Shown: positions 44,131-53,369, numbered from the stretch's first letter. The stretch: DNA of 64,000 bases from Paenibacillus taihuensis (GCF_003386535.1 NZ_QTTN01000021.1:1-64000), one strand, 5' to 3'. Translations and numbers: made by a program. The notes: generated from the letters alone by a model not told the origin.

Positions 44131-45126
44131 ATGATTAAAGCAATCAAGCCTGCTAACGGGCTTCTTCTCGCAATGATTCTGGGGTTACTTCTTAGTTGCA
44201 CGATGCCGCTCGCCGTTGCAGGCGCGCAGGAGGCTGGTTCCGATCAAGCTGTATCTGTTCAAGTGAATGGCAAGCTTGTCAAGCTGTCGGAGCGGGCAAC
44301 CATTATAGACGGAAGAACCTACGTGCCAGCCGCTCGCATTGCGAAGCTGCTCGGAGCATCCGTGAACTGGGATAATGACGCTGAAGAATTAACGATACAT
44401 ACTGCATTAAGCGATGAGATTGTAGTTGGAAACCGTGTCCCGGTCGTTTATTTCAATGACGTCCGTTATCGGATGGATGCGCTTCCATTATTGCGGGACG
44501 ACAGGCTCTATATGCCTGTTCGCCAACTGGCTGATATGCTGCATGCTGAGCTAACGGTAGATGCGCAATCAGACACCGTTGAAGTAGCGTTGGCGCAGCC
44601 CGCGTTCGTGACAGAAGAGAAGGGCCTCGATGAAATCAGCCAAGAGGCAGGCATTAGCAAGGCGCAGCTGTTGAAGCGCAACGGCCTTAACAGTGAAGCT
44701 GACGCACCGGATGGAACGAAGCTCAAGGTCGTTATTCCTTCATTCTTCAGCAAGCCTGCCGCAGCTTACACGGAAGCTGACCTGACGCTGCTTGCGAAGA
44801 TTACGATGGTGGAAGCCGGCTATGAGTCGTACGAAGGGCAGCTCGCGCTGGCGAATGTCATTCTGAACCGTGTGAAGGATACGCGATTCCCGGATTCGAT
44901 CAAGGAGGTCATCTATTCAGGCAGGCAGTTCCCGCCGGCTCATAACGGATTGCTCGCGCGCAGTACACCGCATTCGCTCGCGCTGCGAGCTGCGAAGGAT
45001 GCGCTGAATGGTCGGAACAACATCGGCGACGCCGTTTATTTCTACAATCCGCAAGTGACTCGCGGGGAGTTTTGGTCGAGCCTCGACGTCGTCGTGAAGA
45101 TTGGTCATCATAGCTTTGCTAAATAA
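44131..45126 (+). CDS. Secreted cell-wall hydrolase (copper-amine-oxidase-N domain plus SleB/CwlJ-type catalytic domain)
   Basis: 331 residues. The signal peptide ends near VAGAQ (about 30). A Cu-amine-oxidase N-terminal-like domain follows (about 40-150; IDGRTYVPAARIAKLLGASVNWD), then a LysM-like stretch (DEISQEAGISKAQLLKRNGL), then a Hydrolase_2 domain (about 215-331) with the catalytic Glu in KITMVEAGYESYEGQLALANVILNRV. This domain cleaves muramic-lactam or ordinary peptidoglycan and in spore formers often works in germination or wall turnover. ATG 44131 lies eight bases after AAGGAGG. Single gene with terminator. Confidence 0.88.
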   Translation: MIKAIKPANGLLLAMILGLLLSCTMPLAVAGAQEAGSDQAVSVQVNGKLVKLSERATIIDGRTYVPAARIAKLLGASVNWDNDAEELTIHTALSDEIVVGNRVPVVYFNDVRYRMDALPLLRDDRLYMPVRQLADMLHAELTVDAQSDTVEVALAQPAFVTEEKGLDEISQEAGISKAQLLKRNGLNSEADAPDGTKLKVVIPSFFSKPAAAYTEADLTLLAKITMVEAGYESYEGQLALANVILNRVKDTRFPDSIKEVIYSGRQFPPAHNGLLARSTPHSLALRAAKDALNGRNNIGDAVYFYNPQVTRGEFWSSLDVVVKIGHHSFAK

Positions 45127-45131
45127 TCGAT

Positions 45132-45170
45132 TAAAGTCCGCGGATGAAATGGCATCTGCGGGCTTTTTTT
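45132..45170 (+). terminator. Terminator of the cell-wall hydrolase gene
   Basis: AAAGTCCGCGGATG pairs with CATCTGCGGGCTTT (one wobble), then T-run. Confidence 0.9.
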
Positions 45171-45280
45171 ATAGTTGGCTCAACTCTAAAATCTAGTAAA
45201 CTTTGGTTTCTTCTGACACGTTATCTGGTATAATAGTCCTGTTACTAGGGTGAAAGAACTACTTAGTGGGGGCGAACATA

Positions 45281-46192
45281 ATGAGGCTCGTTACGAGATC
45301 GGATTTCGATGGATTGGTGACTGCAGTATTGCTCAGAAAGCTTGGTATGATTGATGAAATGAAGTTCGTACATCCTAAGGACATGCAGGACGGTACAATC
45401 GAAATCACGAAGAACGATATTTTGACGAACATCCCGTTCGTTCCAGGCTGCGGACTATGGTTCGACCACCACGCCAGCGAGCTGAAGCGGTCGCAGGAAG
45501 AGAAGTTTGAATTCGAAGGCGAGATTCGCATTGCGGATAGCGCAGCCCGAGTTGTGTATGAATACTATGGCGGCCGAGATAAGTTCGGTCCTTTCTTCGA
45601 TAGCATGATGGAAGGCGTAGACAAAGCGGACGCGGCTAAATTCAACAAAGACGATATTTTGAAGCCGGAAGGCTGGGATTTGTTGTCCTTCATTATGGAT
45701 TCCCGCACAGGGCTTGGCAGATACCGCGATTTCCGGATTAGCAACTACCAGCTGATGGAGAAGCTCGTAGGGCTCTGTCTGGAGCAGCCGTTAGAGCAAA
45801 TTATGCAGGATGAAGATGTGAAGCAGCGGGTTGATCGTTACTTTGAGCTGGATGCACTGTTCCGCGAGATGCTTGCCGAGCGCACGCGAATTGAAGGCCA
45901 TGCGATCGTGACGGATCTGAGAGGCGTCGAGCAGATTTACCCAGGCAACCGATTCCTTATTTACGCGCTCTTCCCGGAGCAAAATGTTTCGTTATGGATT
46001 GTCGACGGCTTCCAGAAGCAGAACTGCGCAATTGCGTGCGGACACAGCATCTTGAACCGGACCTGCGAAGTTCCGGTCGGTTATCTGATGCGCGAGTTTG
46101 GCGGCGGTGGTCACGAGGCGGCAGGCACTTGCCAGGTGCCTTATGCTGAGGCTGATGCGACGATCGCGGAAATCATCAAACGGTTCAATTAA
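45281..46192 (+). CDS. DHH/DHHA1 family phosphoesterase
   Basis: About 303 residues. The N-terminal motif SDFDGLV supplies metal-binding aspartates, WFDHHAS is the DHH motif, and the C-terminal DHHA1 signature is GGGGHEAAGTCQV. The family covers exopolyphosphatases, nanoRNases and cyclic-dinucleotide phosphodiesterases; this group is usually annotated exopolyphosphatase-like. No GdpP-type PAS/GGDEF region is present. ATG 45281 lies eight bases after GGGGGC; a GTG at 45266 is in frame but lacks its own site. Confidence 0.87.
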   Translation: MRLVTRSDFDGLVTAVLLRKLGMIDEMKFVHPKDMQDGTIEITKNDILTNIPFVPGCGLWFDHHASELKRSQEEKFEFEGEIRIADSAARVVYEYYGGRDKFGPFFDSMMEGVDKADAAKFNKDDILKPEGWDLLSFIMDSRTGLGRYRDFRISNYQLMEKLVGLCLEQPLEQIMQDEDVKQRVDRYFELDALFREMLAERTRIEGHAIVTDLRGVEQIYPGNRFLIYALFPEQNVSLWIVDGFQKQNCAIACGHSILNRTCEVPVGYLMREFGGGGHEAAGTCQVPYAEADATIAEIIKRFN

Positions 46193-46198
46193 TAGAAA

Positions 46199-46258
46199 AT
46201 CCCGCTCGGGGGCAAGTTCGCTGTTGGCTAGGCGCGCTTGCTGGAGCGGGATTATTTA
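46199..46258 (+). terminator. Hairpin after the DHH gene
   Basis: AATCCCGCTC pairs with GAGCGGGATT over a long loop, then ATTTATTT. Confidence 0.65.
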
Positions 46259-46456
46259 TTTGTTTATGCCGCCCTGCGGCGTCTGCTTAGGCTCGAAGTT
46301 CAGGCAAGGTTTGCCGGATGAGGCGAGGACGGCAGCGCTTGGCATCGCTGATCCTTTGAACTTGAATGCTCGGCAGCCTCTCGGGAAGTTCTTGTCCCAG
46401 GTGACGTAGTAATGGCGGCATTTCAAACAGTCGATCCGTGCTTGCTCGTTCGTCAT
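46256..46456 (-). CDS. Small conserved Cys-containing protein (often mis-annotated as uracil-DNA glycosylase)
   Basis: 66 residues: CLKCRHYYVTWDKNFPRGCRAF, then SSGKPCLNF. The CxxC plus two further Cys suggest a small zinc-binding fold. I recognise this as the short conserved Bacillales protein that databases often label 'uracil-DNA glycosylase' without evidence; it is far too short for that enzyme. The gene has a good start (ATG 46456, with AAAAGGAGTACC upstream on its strand). Function unknown. Confidence 0.78.
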   Translation of the reverse strand: MTNEQARIDCLKCRHYYVTWDKNFPRGCRAFKFKGSAMPSAAVLASSGKPCLNFEPKQTPQGGINK

Positions 46457-46487
46457 GGTGCGTGGTACTCCTTTTGCTGCTGCTGTT

Positions 46488-46961
46488 CTAAAGTTTCAAT
46501 AGTGCTTTGTATAAACTGATTCTGCTCGTATGCAAGCCTTCGTGATAGTAGGCGAAGCCAACAAACTCGCCGACCGTTTCCATCGTAAAGCCCGAAGGCG
46601 TAGTGAGCGGCGCGAGCGCTTGCTCTTGGAACCGTCCTTCCAGCGCGGCATGAATGCGGGCAGGTTGTTCGCGCAGCATTGCAATAAGCTCCGTTAATGA
46701 GGGAATCGGTTGATCCGTCCAGTTCAGCGGAGAAGTTCCGTTAGCGAACAGCTCGGGAAAGTGCGGAGGGAGCTCCAGCGACAAGCCAGCGGAACGCATC
46801 GTTGCACGTTCATGAACCGTGTAGATATGACCCAAATGCCATAGAATATGATTGCGGAACCCTGCTGGAATTTGAAGCGCAGCGTCTTCTACAATTCCTT
46901 CTGCCACTCTTAAAGTACTTCCCCGGGCGAAAGCCAATTGCTTCAAAAAAATTTGTTCCAT
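46488..46961 (-). CDS. DinB-like four-helix protein
   Basis: A 157-residue DinB/YfiT-type four-helix bundle. The three metal-binding histidines are seen in RNHILWHLGHIYTVHE and FAYYHEGLHTSRI. The family includes putative metal-dependent thiol-S-transferases, some using bacillithiol or mycothiol, which fits a bacillithiol-producing host, but no specific role can be assigned. Start ATG 46961 is preceded by AAAGGAGAG. Confidence 0.85.
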   Translation of the reverse strand: MEQIFLKQLAFARGSTLRVAEGIVEDAALQIPAGFRNHILWHLGHIYTVHERATMRSAGLSLELPPHFPELFANGTSPLNWTDQPIPSLTELIAMLREQPARIHAALEGRFQEQALAPLTTPSGFTMETVGEFVGFAYYHEGLHTSRISLYKALLKL

Positions 46962-47141
46962 CCCATGAATCTCTCCTTTTCTACTCTATATAAACTCTTT
47001 TCATTATACCTTATAAACTGTAAGTTTTTGCATTGTTCGTTTATAGATTGGATGCTATCATTGATGTGGTTTTATGGCGAATTTTGGCGAAAAAGATCGA
47101 ATGGACAACGATGAATCCAACTACTATGACGAGGTGAGCAT

Positions 47142-49067
47142 GTGAATTTGAAGCGTAAGTTCCAATTCTCCAACATAGCCAACACGCTAGCAATCGTACT
47201 TTTTATCTTTATTTTTGCTATTTTCTCGATTCTGGGGACCGTAATTTATAGCAATACCCGCAGCGTTATCGTTCATCAGCAGGAGCAGATGATAGAGGCG
47301 AAAACACAAGCGATCGTCGATCAAATCGACGCGCTGTTCCGCGAGAAAGGCAGTATCGTCAAGCAGATGGCGACGAATTCGTTGTTCCTGCGGTATGTGG
47401 AGACGACGCCTTCGCTCGCGCAGGCCAAAACATCTACATACGCAGCAGAGGCTGAGGGTACGCTCATGTCTGTCTTCAAGACCGACCCGAATCTAGCAGA
47501 TATTTGGGTGGCGAACATTCCCGGCAACATGTGGCTCGAGCATGATGGCTTAACGAACAAGCAGGACTTCGATATGAAGAGCCGGCCATGGTATAAGCCA
47601 GCTTTGGAAGCGAACGGGGTGTATTATTCGGATCCATACATCGACCAAGTTAGCGGCAACGTGCTATTCGGTATTTTCTATCCGATCAAGAATGCCAAGG
47701 ATGAGGTCGTCGGATTCACGGCCGCTGACATTGCGATGAAGGATATGCCGAAGATCATGCAGAGCTACACGCTCGGCGAGACCGGTTATTCTTTCCTTCT
47801 TTCGAAGACGGGCGACATTCTCTACCATCCGGACAAAGACAAGGTTCTGAAGGAAAAGCTCAATGAGAGCAAAGGCGAGATGGGCGAGATCGGGAAGAAA
47901 ATGGTGGCAGGCGAGTCCGGTCTGCAGTTGATCGACGATAACGGCGTGAAGCGGTACGTCGGCTATGCGACGAGCAAAGAAACCGGCTGGTCCGTCGGTC
48001 TAACCATTACGGAGAAAGAAGCGATGGGCGAGTTCAACAGCGTCACGGATTTGACGATAGGCGGTTTTGTAGTGAGCCTGATTGTGCTTGTCCTCATCAC
48101 ATATATCACATTACGCTACATGCTTCGCAACATTCCACAGCTTCTAGCGAAGCTCAAGCTCATTGAGAATGGCGATTTGACGGTTCAGTTCGATCTGAAA
48201 TCGAAGAATGAGATCGGTCAAATTTCCGAAGGGCTCGCAAGCATGGTGCAGCAAATTTATAAAATGATCTCGACCGTCTCGAGAACTTCACAAAGTGTCA
48301 CAATCGGTGCGGCGGAGATATCAGCGACGACAGAGGAAGTTGCCAAAGGCAGCATGAATCAGGCGGTATCGGCGCAGACGGTATCCGAACTTATGAAAAT
48401 ATTAACGGATACGGTGGACGTTGTTGCCGGCAGAGCCCAAGAGGCGGTCGAGCTGACGAAGAAGACGAACCAAGGCGCGCTTACAGGCGGAGAGTCTGTC
48501 CGTACGACGATTCTCAGCATGGAGCGGCTGTCGCAGAAGATGTCGGAGCTCGAGAAGGATTCGACCCGAATTGGAGATATCATTCAAGTTATTAACGACA
48601 TTGCGGAGCAGACGAACTTGCTGGCGCTTAACGCTGCGATTGAGGCGGCGCGTGCTGGCGAGCAGGGAAGAGGCTTCGCGGTCGTAGCGGATGAAGTGCG
48701 CAAGCTGGCGGAACGCAGCGGCGAAGCGACGAAGCAGATCGTCAGGATTATTACGAGCATGCAGCACAGCACGCAAGAGAGCGTTCGGGCAGTTGCTGAG
48801 ACGGCTGCATTGTCCCAGCAAACGGGCGAAGAGCTCGATAACATTGTGCGCATGGTTGGAGAGGTAGCTCGCCAGTCCGAAGAGATCGCACGTGCGAGCC
48901 GCGGTCAATCTGCTCAATCGATGGAAGTTATGAGAGAGATTGAATCGATTGCAGCTGTTAGCGAAGAATCGGCGGCAGCGGCAGAGCAGACGGCAAGCTC
49001 GTCCCAATCGCTCACGTCGATTGCGCAAGATTTGACCGATACGGTAACGAAATTTAGGTTGCAATAG
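47142..49067 (+). CDS. Methyl-accepting chemotaxis protein (dCache sensor)
   Basis: A 641-residue receptor: membrane helices at about 13-37 and 302-325 around a dCache-type sensor ([27 protein letters not shown] is the Cache motif), HAMP at about 325-380, and a full signalling domain with the tip [21 protein letters not shown] followed by [16 protein letters not shown]. It should signal to CheA/CheW in response to a small extracellular ligand, perhaps an amino acid. Start is GTG 47142 with GAGGTGAGC upstream. No chemotaxis core genes lie nearby. Confidence 0.95.
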   Translation: MNLKRKFQFSNIANTLAIVLFIFIFAIFSILGTVIYSNTRSVIVHQQEQMIEAKTQAIVDQIDALFREKGSIVKQMATNSLFLRYVETTPSLAQAKTSTYAAEAEGTLMSVFKTDPNLADIWVANIPGNMWLEHDGLTNKQDFDMKSRPWYKPALEANGVYYSDPYIDQVSGNVLFGIFYPIKNAKDEVVGFTAADIAMKDMPKIMQSYTLGETGYSFLLSKTGDILYHPDKDKVLKEKLNESKGEMGEIGKKMVAGESGLQLIDDNGVKRYVGYATSKETGWSVGLTITEKEAMGEFNSVTDLTIGGFVVSLIVLVLITYITLRYMLRNIPQLLAKLKLIENGDLTVQFDLKSKNEIGQISEGLASMVQQIYKMISTVSRTSQSVTIGAAEISATTEEVAKGSMNQAVSAQTVSELMKILTDTVDVVAGRAQEAVELTKKTNQGALTGGESVRTTILSMERLSQKMSELEKDSTRIGDIIQVINDIAEQTNLLALNAAIEAARAGEQGRGFAVVADEVRKLAERSGEATKQIVRIITSMQHSTQESVRAVAETAALSQQTGEELDNIVRMVGEVARQSEEIARASRGQSAQSMEVMREIESIAAVSEESAAAAEQTASSSQSLTSIAQDLTDTVTKFRLQ

Positions 49068-49097
49068 TGTGGAAGCATAAATGAAGGTGCAAGCAGG

Positions 49098-49127
49098 GAG
49101 TCCGCGATTTCGATCGTGGTCTTTTTG
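49098..49127 (+). terminator. Terminator of the chemoreceptor gene
   Basis: CCGCGAT pairs with ATCGTGG (one wobble) across TTCG, then CTTTTTG. Confidence 0.75.
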
Positions 49128-49198
49128 TGTTATGTTGGATTAATAAAAGATTTAAAGACATTTTACTGCTGGTGTCTGTAAGTGGAGGAGGAGCAGCG

Positions 49199-50605
49199 AT
49201 GCAGAAGAGCATTAATGAAATTGCGGCAATGCCAACCGACGGTGGTGAAGAGGGGACGACAGCTGCTGCTGCGAGAGGGATATCGATCGGCATTATTGGC
49301 ACCGCGCAGCTGGTCGATCGGATACTGAAGGTGCTCAAGGCATTTCCGTCCTTCCGTCCCATTCCGCTCATATATGAGCAGGACGAGGATGCGCCGCGAT
49401 TGGCAGAGGAATTGGAGGATTCGGTCGAGGTGCTGCTCGCTTCCGGACCCGTACCATATAATCGGATTCGCGAAGAAGCGAATGTGAAAGTGGCGCTGCA
49501 TGTGGTGCCATTGACGGATACGGGCTTCTACCGTGCGTTGTTTCGATTGAAAAATACAGTTGGCGTGGATGCGAAGAAGCTGCTGCGAGTTTCCATTGAC
49601 ACGCTCAGCAAGCAAATGGTGCAGAAGTCGCTCAGCGAGATTAATGAAACGAACGTTGAAGCCGTTTACTACGACGGTCCTGTCTATGCTTCGAAGGAGC
49701 AGTTGATCGCCTATCATCTGCGGTGCTATGAATCAGGCTCCTGTGATGCGGCTTTGACGGCGGATGAATCGGTGGCACAGGAGCTTGCGGCGCGCGGAAT
49801 TCCGATCGAATGGATCATCCCGACGGACGGGAATATTACAGTCGCGCTGGAGCGGGCGCTGCTCTCGACGGAAACACGTCAGAGCCGAGAAGCTCAGGTC
49901 GTCGTCGGGCTTGTCAATCTGGATCAGTTCGAGAAGCGGGTCCATGTGCATACGTCCGAACATGAAGTGCAGAAGCTGAAGCTCGACATCCACCGAATGC
50001 TGCTCGATTACGTCGAATCGCTCGACGGTTATTTGACGCCGCTTGGCGGGGATGAATATCTGTTCTTCACGACGCGCGGTATATTCGAGCGGGTCACAGG
50101 CGGCTATAAGTCGATTTCGCTGGGCAAAAGCGTCTATCAAAAGTTCGGGCTCTCCCTCAGCATTGGCATGGGCTTCGGCCGTTCAGCGAACGAAGCGGGT
50201 ACGCACGCCCGTATCGCGCTGCGCAAGTCCAAGGAAGCAGGCGGTGACACCTGTTTCATCGTAGGCGAAGACCGAACATTGATCGGTCCGCTCGCAATGG
50301 CAGATCCGCTGGAGTTCGCATTGTCGCTCACTGATGCGGAGCTAATCAAGAAAGCAGAGGACGCCGGCATGACGTCGGGCTACTTGAGCAAGCTGATGGC
50401 ACAGGTCGCGCGCACCGGTAAAACGGACTACATGGTGCATGAACTGGCAGCAATTCTAGACATTAGTGTCCGCAGCACACACCGCTTGCTGCTCCAATGG
50501 ATGGACCACAGTCTGGTCGCAATCGCCGGCGTGGAGAAGGTGCCGAAAGGCAGACCGCGCCAGATATTCCGGCTCTCGTTCCTGCGGGATAAGGCGGGGA
50601 TATAG
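49199..50605 (+). CDS. Unrecognised regulator: N-terminal alpha/beta domain, GGDEF-like middle, HTH C-terminus
   Basis: 468 residues from ATG 49199 (GAGGAGGAG upstream). Residues about 30-190 form an alpha/beta region resembling a receptor-like or PrpR_N-like domain (IGIIGTAQLVDRILKVLKAF, then VEVLLASGPVPYNRIREE). The middle (about 230-360) is GGDEF-like, with YLTPLGGDEYLFFTTRG and LSLSIGMGFGRSANEAGTHAR. A C-terminal winged-helix-like part follows (about 395-468; MVHELAAILDISVRSTHRLLLQWMDHSLVA and KGRPRQIFRL). This looks like a transcription factor that may bind a nucleotide with its GGDEF-like domain rather than synthesise c-di-GMP. Repeat array 4 and a sugar-acid operon lie downstream. Confidence 0.6.
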   Translation: MQKSINEIAAMPTDGGEEGTTAAAARGISIGIIGTAQLVDRILKVLKAFPSFRPIPLIYEQDEDAPRLAEELEDSVEVLLASGPVPYNRIREEANVKVALHVVPLTDTGFYRALFRLKNTVGVDAKKLLRVSIDTLSKQMVQKSLSEINETNVEAVYYDGPVYASKEQLIAYHLRCYESGSCDAALTADESVAQELAARGIPIEWIIPTDGNITVALERALLSTETRQSREAQVVVGLVNLDQFEKRVHVHTSEHEVQKLKLDIHRMLLDYVESLDGYLTPLGGDEYLFFTTRGIFERVTGGYKSISLGKSVYQKFGLSLSIGMGFGRSANEAGTHARIALRKSKEAGGDTCFIVGEDRTLIGPLAMADPLEFALSLTDAELIKKAEDAGMTSGYLSKLMAQVARTGKTDYMVHELAAILDISVRSTHRLLLQWMDHSLVAIAGVEKVPKGRPRQIFRLSFLRDKAGI

Positions 50606-50617
50606 GGGGAGGGGGGG

Positions 50618-51028
50618 CTGAGAGCTTCCATGTGGATCTCTCAGCTGAAAAACGGCGCGAATTTTGTCCTGAGAGATCCGAATGAGGTCTCTCAGCTCGG
50701 CGGGTTGGCGAAGTTATTTCGTTTGAAGTGCTGAGAGATCCAAAACGGAACTCTCAGCTGAGAAATGACGCGAACCTGCTGCTGAGAGCTCAGAATGAGA
50801 TCTCTCAGCTCGCCGGGAGAGTGGATGTCGTTGGTTTAGTTGCTGAGAGAGCATAATGATCTCTCAGTCCACTTTTGGCGCGAATTTGATGGTGAGAGAA
50901 CGTATATGGTCTCTCGGGATGCCGGACGAGCGAAGGTGGCTGGTTTTAGTTACTGAGAGAGCAAATAGGATCTCTCAGTCGACTTTTAGTGTAAATCTGA
51001 TGCTGAAAGAGCGTATTTGATCTCTCAG
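50618..51028. repeat. Intergenic palindrome array 4 (CTGAGAG/CTCTCAG core), eight palindromes alternating about 50/61 bp
   Basis: Eight palindromes with arms CTGAGAG(A) and (T)CTCTCAG are centred near 50631, 50682, 50744, 50795, 50855, 50904, 50965 and 51015. The successive spacings are about 51, 62, 51, 60, 50, 61 and 50 bp. Linkers repeat every about 111 bp: GGCGCGAATTTTGTC, GACGCGAACCTGCTG, GGCGCGAATTTGATG and AGTGTAAATCTGATG alternate with GGTTTAGTTG or GGTTTTAGTTA. The loops between the arms vary. No open reading frame or RNA family explains the region. Confidence 0.92.
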
Positions 51029-51077
51029 CTCTCCGGGCGTACGGAGCTGGTTTCTCCGCAGCATCAGCCGCCGATTT

Positions 51078-51102
51078 AAAGACAATTAAAGGATTTGTCT
51101 TT
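51078..51102. promoter_or_regulatory. Candidate operator before the epimerase gene
   Basis: AAAGACAA and TTGTCTTT form a perfect 8-bp inverted repeat around a 9-bp gap, 65 bp before the start codon. This suits a dimeric repressor such as a GntR or LacI protein; the upstream HTH regulator is a candidate. Confidence 0.5.
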
Positions 51103-51166
51103 TAATAAACTCCCCTCTAAGATGAAAGTAGATCTTATCACTCATTCATGGAGGGGAGCCCTTAGC

Positions 51167-52183
51167 ATGAGAACGATTGAGGAGTTGGAGGCAAAGCTGG
51201 CCGAACCGTCGGAGGCGCTGATACGGGATGTGAAAGAGATTCAGGGGGACATATTGCTGCTGGGTATCGGCGGGAAAATGGGACCGAGCCTTGCGCGGCT
51301 GCTGCTGAACGCCATTCGCGATGCTGGTGTGGACAAACGCGTGATCGGGGTATCCCGATTCTCGGAGCCGGGCTTGCAAGCACAGCTGGAGGCGGACGGC
51401 GTGGAGACAATCGCGTGCGATCTCTTGAACGAAGAAGCGCTTCATGCGCTGCCCGAAGTACCGAATGTCATCTACATGGCAGGGAACAAGTTCGGCACGA
51501 CAGGGAACGAGTCGTTCACATGGGCGATGAACGCGTATCTCCCGGGCCGTGTCGCTGAGAAATACCGCGATTCCCGTATCGTCGTGTTCTCCTCTGGCAA
51601 CGTCTACCCGTTCACGCCGGTTGGCTACGGCGGGGCAACCGAGGCCGTGTCGCCGTCACCTGTCGGCGAATATGGTCAATCATGCTTGGGGCGGGAACGG
51701 ATATTTGAGCATTTTTCGAAGCGGAATGGGACGCCGATGCTAATCTATCGCCTCAACTACGCGATCGATATGCGTTATGGCGTTCTGCTTGAGCTGGCAC
51801 GATCGGTTAAGGCAGGCAAACCGATCAATCTGACGATGGGTTACGCCAACGTCATCTGGCAGGGCGATGCGAACGAGATTGCCATTCGCTCCTTGCTCGC
51901 TTGCGAATCGCCAGCCGCATTCATGAACGTAACCGGGCCGGAGACGGTGTCGGTGCGCTGGGCGGCTGAGGAGTTCGGCAAACGACTCGGCGTGGAGCCG
52001 ATATTCGAAGGCACTGAATCTAGCGATGCGCTGCTGAACAATGCGGCGAGATGCCAGCAACGCTTCGGCTATCCTCGCGTTTCGCTGCTGCAAATGATTG
52101 ATTGGGCAGCGGAATGGGTGGAAGCTGACGGACCTACGCTCGCTAAGCCAACACACTTCCAGGAGCGAAAGGGGAAGTTCTAA
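51167..52183 (+). CDS. NAD-dependent epimerase/dehydratase family protein
   Basis: 338 residues of the extended SDR/epimerase type. ILLLGIGGKMGPSLARLLL is the nucleotide-binding motif; VIYMAGNKFG, VVFSSGNVYPFTPVG (Ser), and the position of the usual YxxxK reads EYGQSCLGRERIF, where Tyr is retained but Lys is not obvious. It lies 2 bp before the DapA-like gene and probably works in the same sugar or sugar-acid pathway. ATG 51167 follows GGAGGGG. Confidence 0.83.
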   Translation: MRTIEELEAKLAEPSEALIRDVKEIQGDILLLGIGGKMGPSLARLLLNAIRDAGVDKRVIGVSRFSEPGLQAQLEADGVETIACDLLNEEALHALPEVPNVIYMAGNKFGTTGNESFTWAMNAYLPGRVAEKYRDSRIVVFSSGNVYPFTPVGYGGATEAVSPSPVGEYGQSCLGRERIFEHFSKRNGTPMLIYRLNYAIDMRYGVLLELARSVKAGKPINLTMGYANVIWQGDANEIAIRSLLACESPAAFMNVTGPETVSVRWAAEEFGKRLGVEPIFEGTESSDALLNNAARCQQRFGYPRVSLLQMIDWAAEWVEADGPTLAKPTHFQERKGKF

Positions 52184-52185
52184 CG

Positions 52186-53253
52186 ATGAGTCAGCGAAAA
52201 GCATTGTCCCCCGAGCAGCAGCGCGCACTGCACGATGGTCTCGTTATCCCTGCTCATCCGCTCGCGCTTGATGAACGGCGCCGTCTCGATGAGCGGCATC
52301 AGCGGGCGCTCACTCGTTATTACGTTGCCTCGGGAGCCGGCGGCATTGCGGTAGGCGTCCACTCCACGCAGTTTGAAATTCGCGATTCGTTGCACAACCT
52401 CTACGAGAGAGTGCTGCGGCTCGCATCGGAAGAAGTGGAGCGCGCTGATCTGCAGCGTCCGTTCATTCGCATCGCGGGTATATGCGGCCCTGCAGCGCAG
52501 GCGCTAGCAGAGACGGAAATTGCGGCGTCACTCCATTATGACGCAGGGCTGCTCAGCATGGGCGGGCTCGCGGAGCTGTCCGAGCTCCAGCTGCTGAAGC
52601 GTACGGAGCAAATTGCGGAGCAAATTCCGGTGGTCGGTTTCTATCTTCAGCCCTCGGTAGGCGGCAAAATACTAAGCTATGAGTTCTGGCGTGCTTTTGC
52701 CGATATCCCAAACGTTGCTGCAATCAAGATGGCGCCATTCAACCGGTATCAGACAATCGATGTCGTCCGGGCGGTGTGCGAATCTGAGCGCAGAGACGAG
52801 ATCGCCCTCTATACCGGCAACGACGATAACATCGTGAACGATCTGCTGACGCTCTATCGGTTCCAGGTGAACGGACAGACAGTTGAGAAACGAATTGTCG
52901 GCGGTCTTCTTGGCCATTGGGCCGTGTGGACGAAGCGAGCGGTGGAGCTTCTTGAAGAGATGAAGCAGGTCAGACAGCAGGAGCATATAGCTGCGAATTG
53001 GTTGACAAGAAACATTGAAGTGACCGAGACGAATGCTGCTTTCTTCGATCCGGCGCATCATTTTGCAGGCTGCATTCCGGGAATACATGAAGTGCTGCGC
53101 CGGCAAGGATTGATGCAAGGGATATGGTGCTTGAACCCGCATGAGACGCTTTCGCCAGGACAGCTGGAAGAGATTGACCGGATGTACCTTGATTATCCGC
53201 ATTTGAATGATGACGAGTTCGTAAGAGGGCACCTGCAAGAGTGGCTTTCCTAG
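52186..53253 (+). CDS. DapA/N-acetylneuraminate-lyase-superfamily aldolase
   Basis: 355 residues, a TIM barrel of the DHDPS/NAL group. The Schiff-base lysine is Lys181 in VAAIKMAPFNRYQT, and the substrate-binding GxxG region is ASGAGGIAVGVHSTQF. The length exceeds that of true DapA (about 295), with an extra C-terminal helical part. With the preceding epimerase it suggests catabolism of a sugar acid by retro-aldol cleavage or dehydration; lysine synthesis is unlikely in this context. Ends with a terminator. Confidence 0.85.
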   Translation: MSQRKALSPEQQRALHDGLVIPAHPLALDERRRLDERHQRALTRYYVASGAGGIAVGVHSTQFEIRDSLHNLYERVLRLASEEVERADLQRPFIRIAGICGPAAQALAETEIAASLHYDAGLLSMGGLAELSELQLLKRTEQIAEQIPVVGFYLQPSVGGKILSYEFWRAFADIPNVAAIKMAPFNRYQTIDVVRAVCESERRDEIALYTGNDDNIVNDLLTLYRFQVNGQTVEKRIVGGLLGHWAVWTKRAVELLEEMKQVRQQEHIAANWLTRNIEVTETNAAFFDPAHHFAGCIPGIHEVLRRQGLMQGIWCLNPHETLSPGQLEEIDRMYLDYPHLNDDEFVRGHLQEWLS

Positions 53254-53275
53254 CAGCGTTTAGTAGAGTGAATAT

Positions 53276-53317
53276 ACCCGTTAAAATGCGGTCAAATCCG
53301 CCATTTTAGCGGGTTTT
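53276..53317 (+). terminator. Terminator of the epimerase-aldolase operon
   Basis: ACCCG and TAAAATG pair with CATTTTA and CGGGT, then TTTT. Confidence 0.82.
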
Positions 53318-53369
53318 TGCTATATATTACCTAATTCAACGCACATATGACATAAATCGACAAAATGCC

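Noticed and set aside
49199-50605. Active diguanylate cyclase
   Set aside because: The GGDEY motif is there, but the usual metal-binding D-x-D-x-F-K-x-x-N segment reads VNLDQFEKRVHVH and the protein ends in a DNA-binding domain, so a regulatory role is more likely.
50618-51028. CRISPR array
   Set aside because: The repeats are short palindromes with variable loops and the linkers are themselves repeated, the opposite of unique spacers. Spacing alternates 50/61 bp and no cas genes are present.
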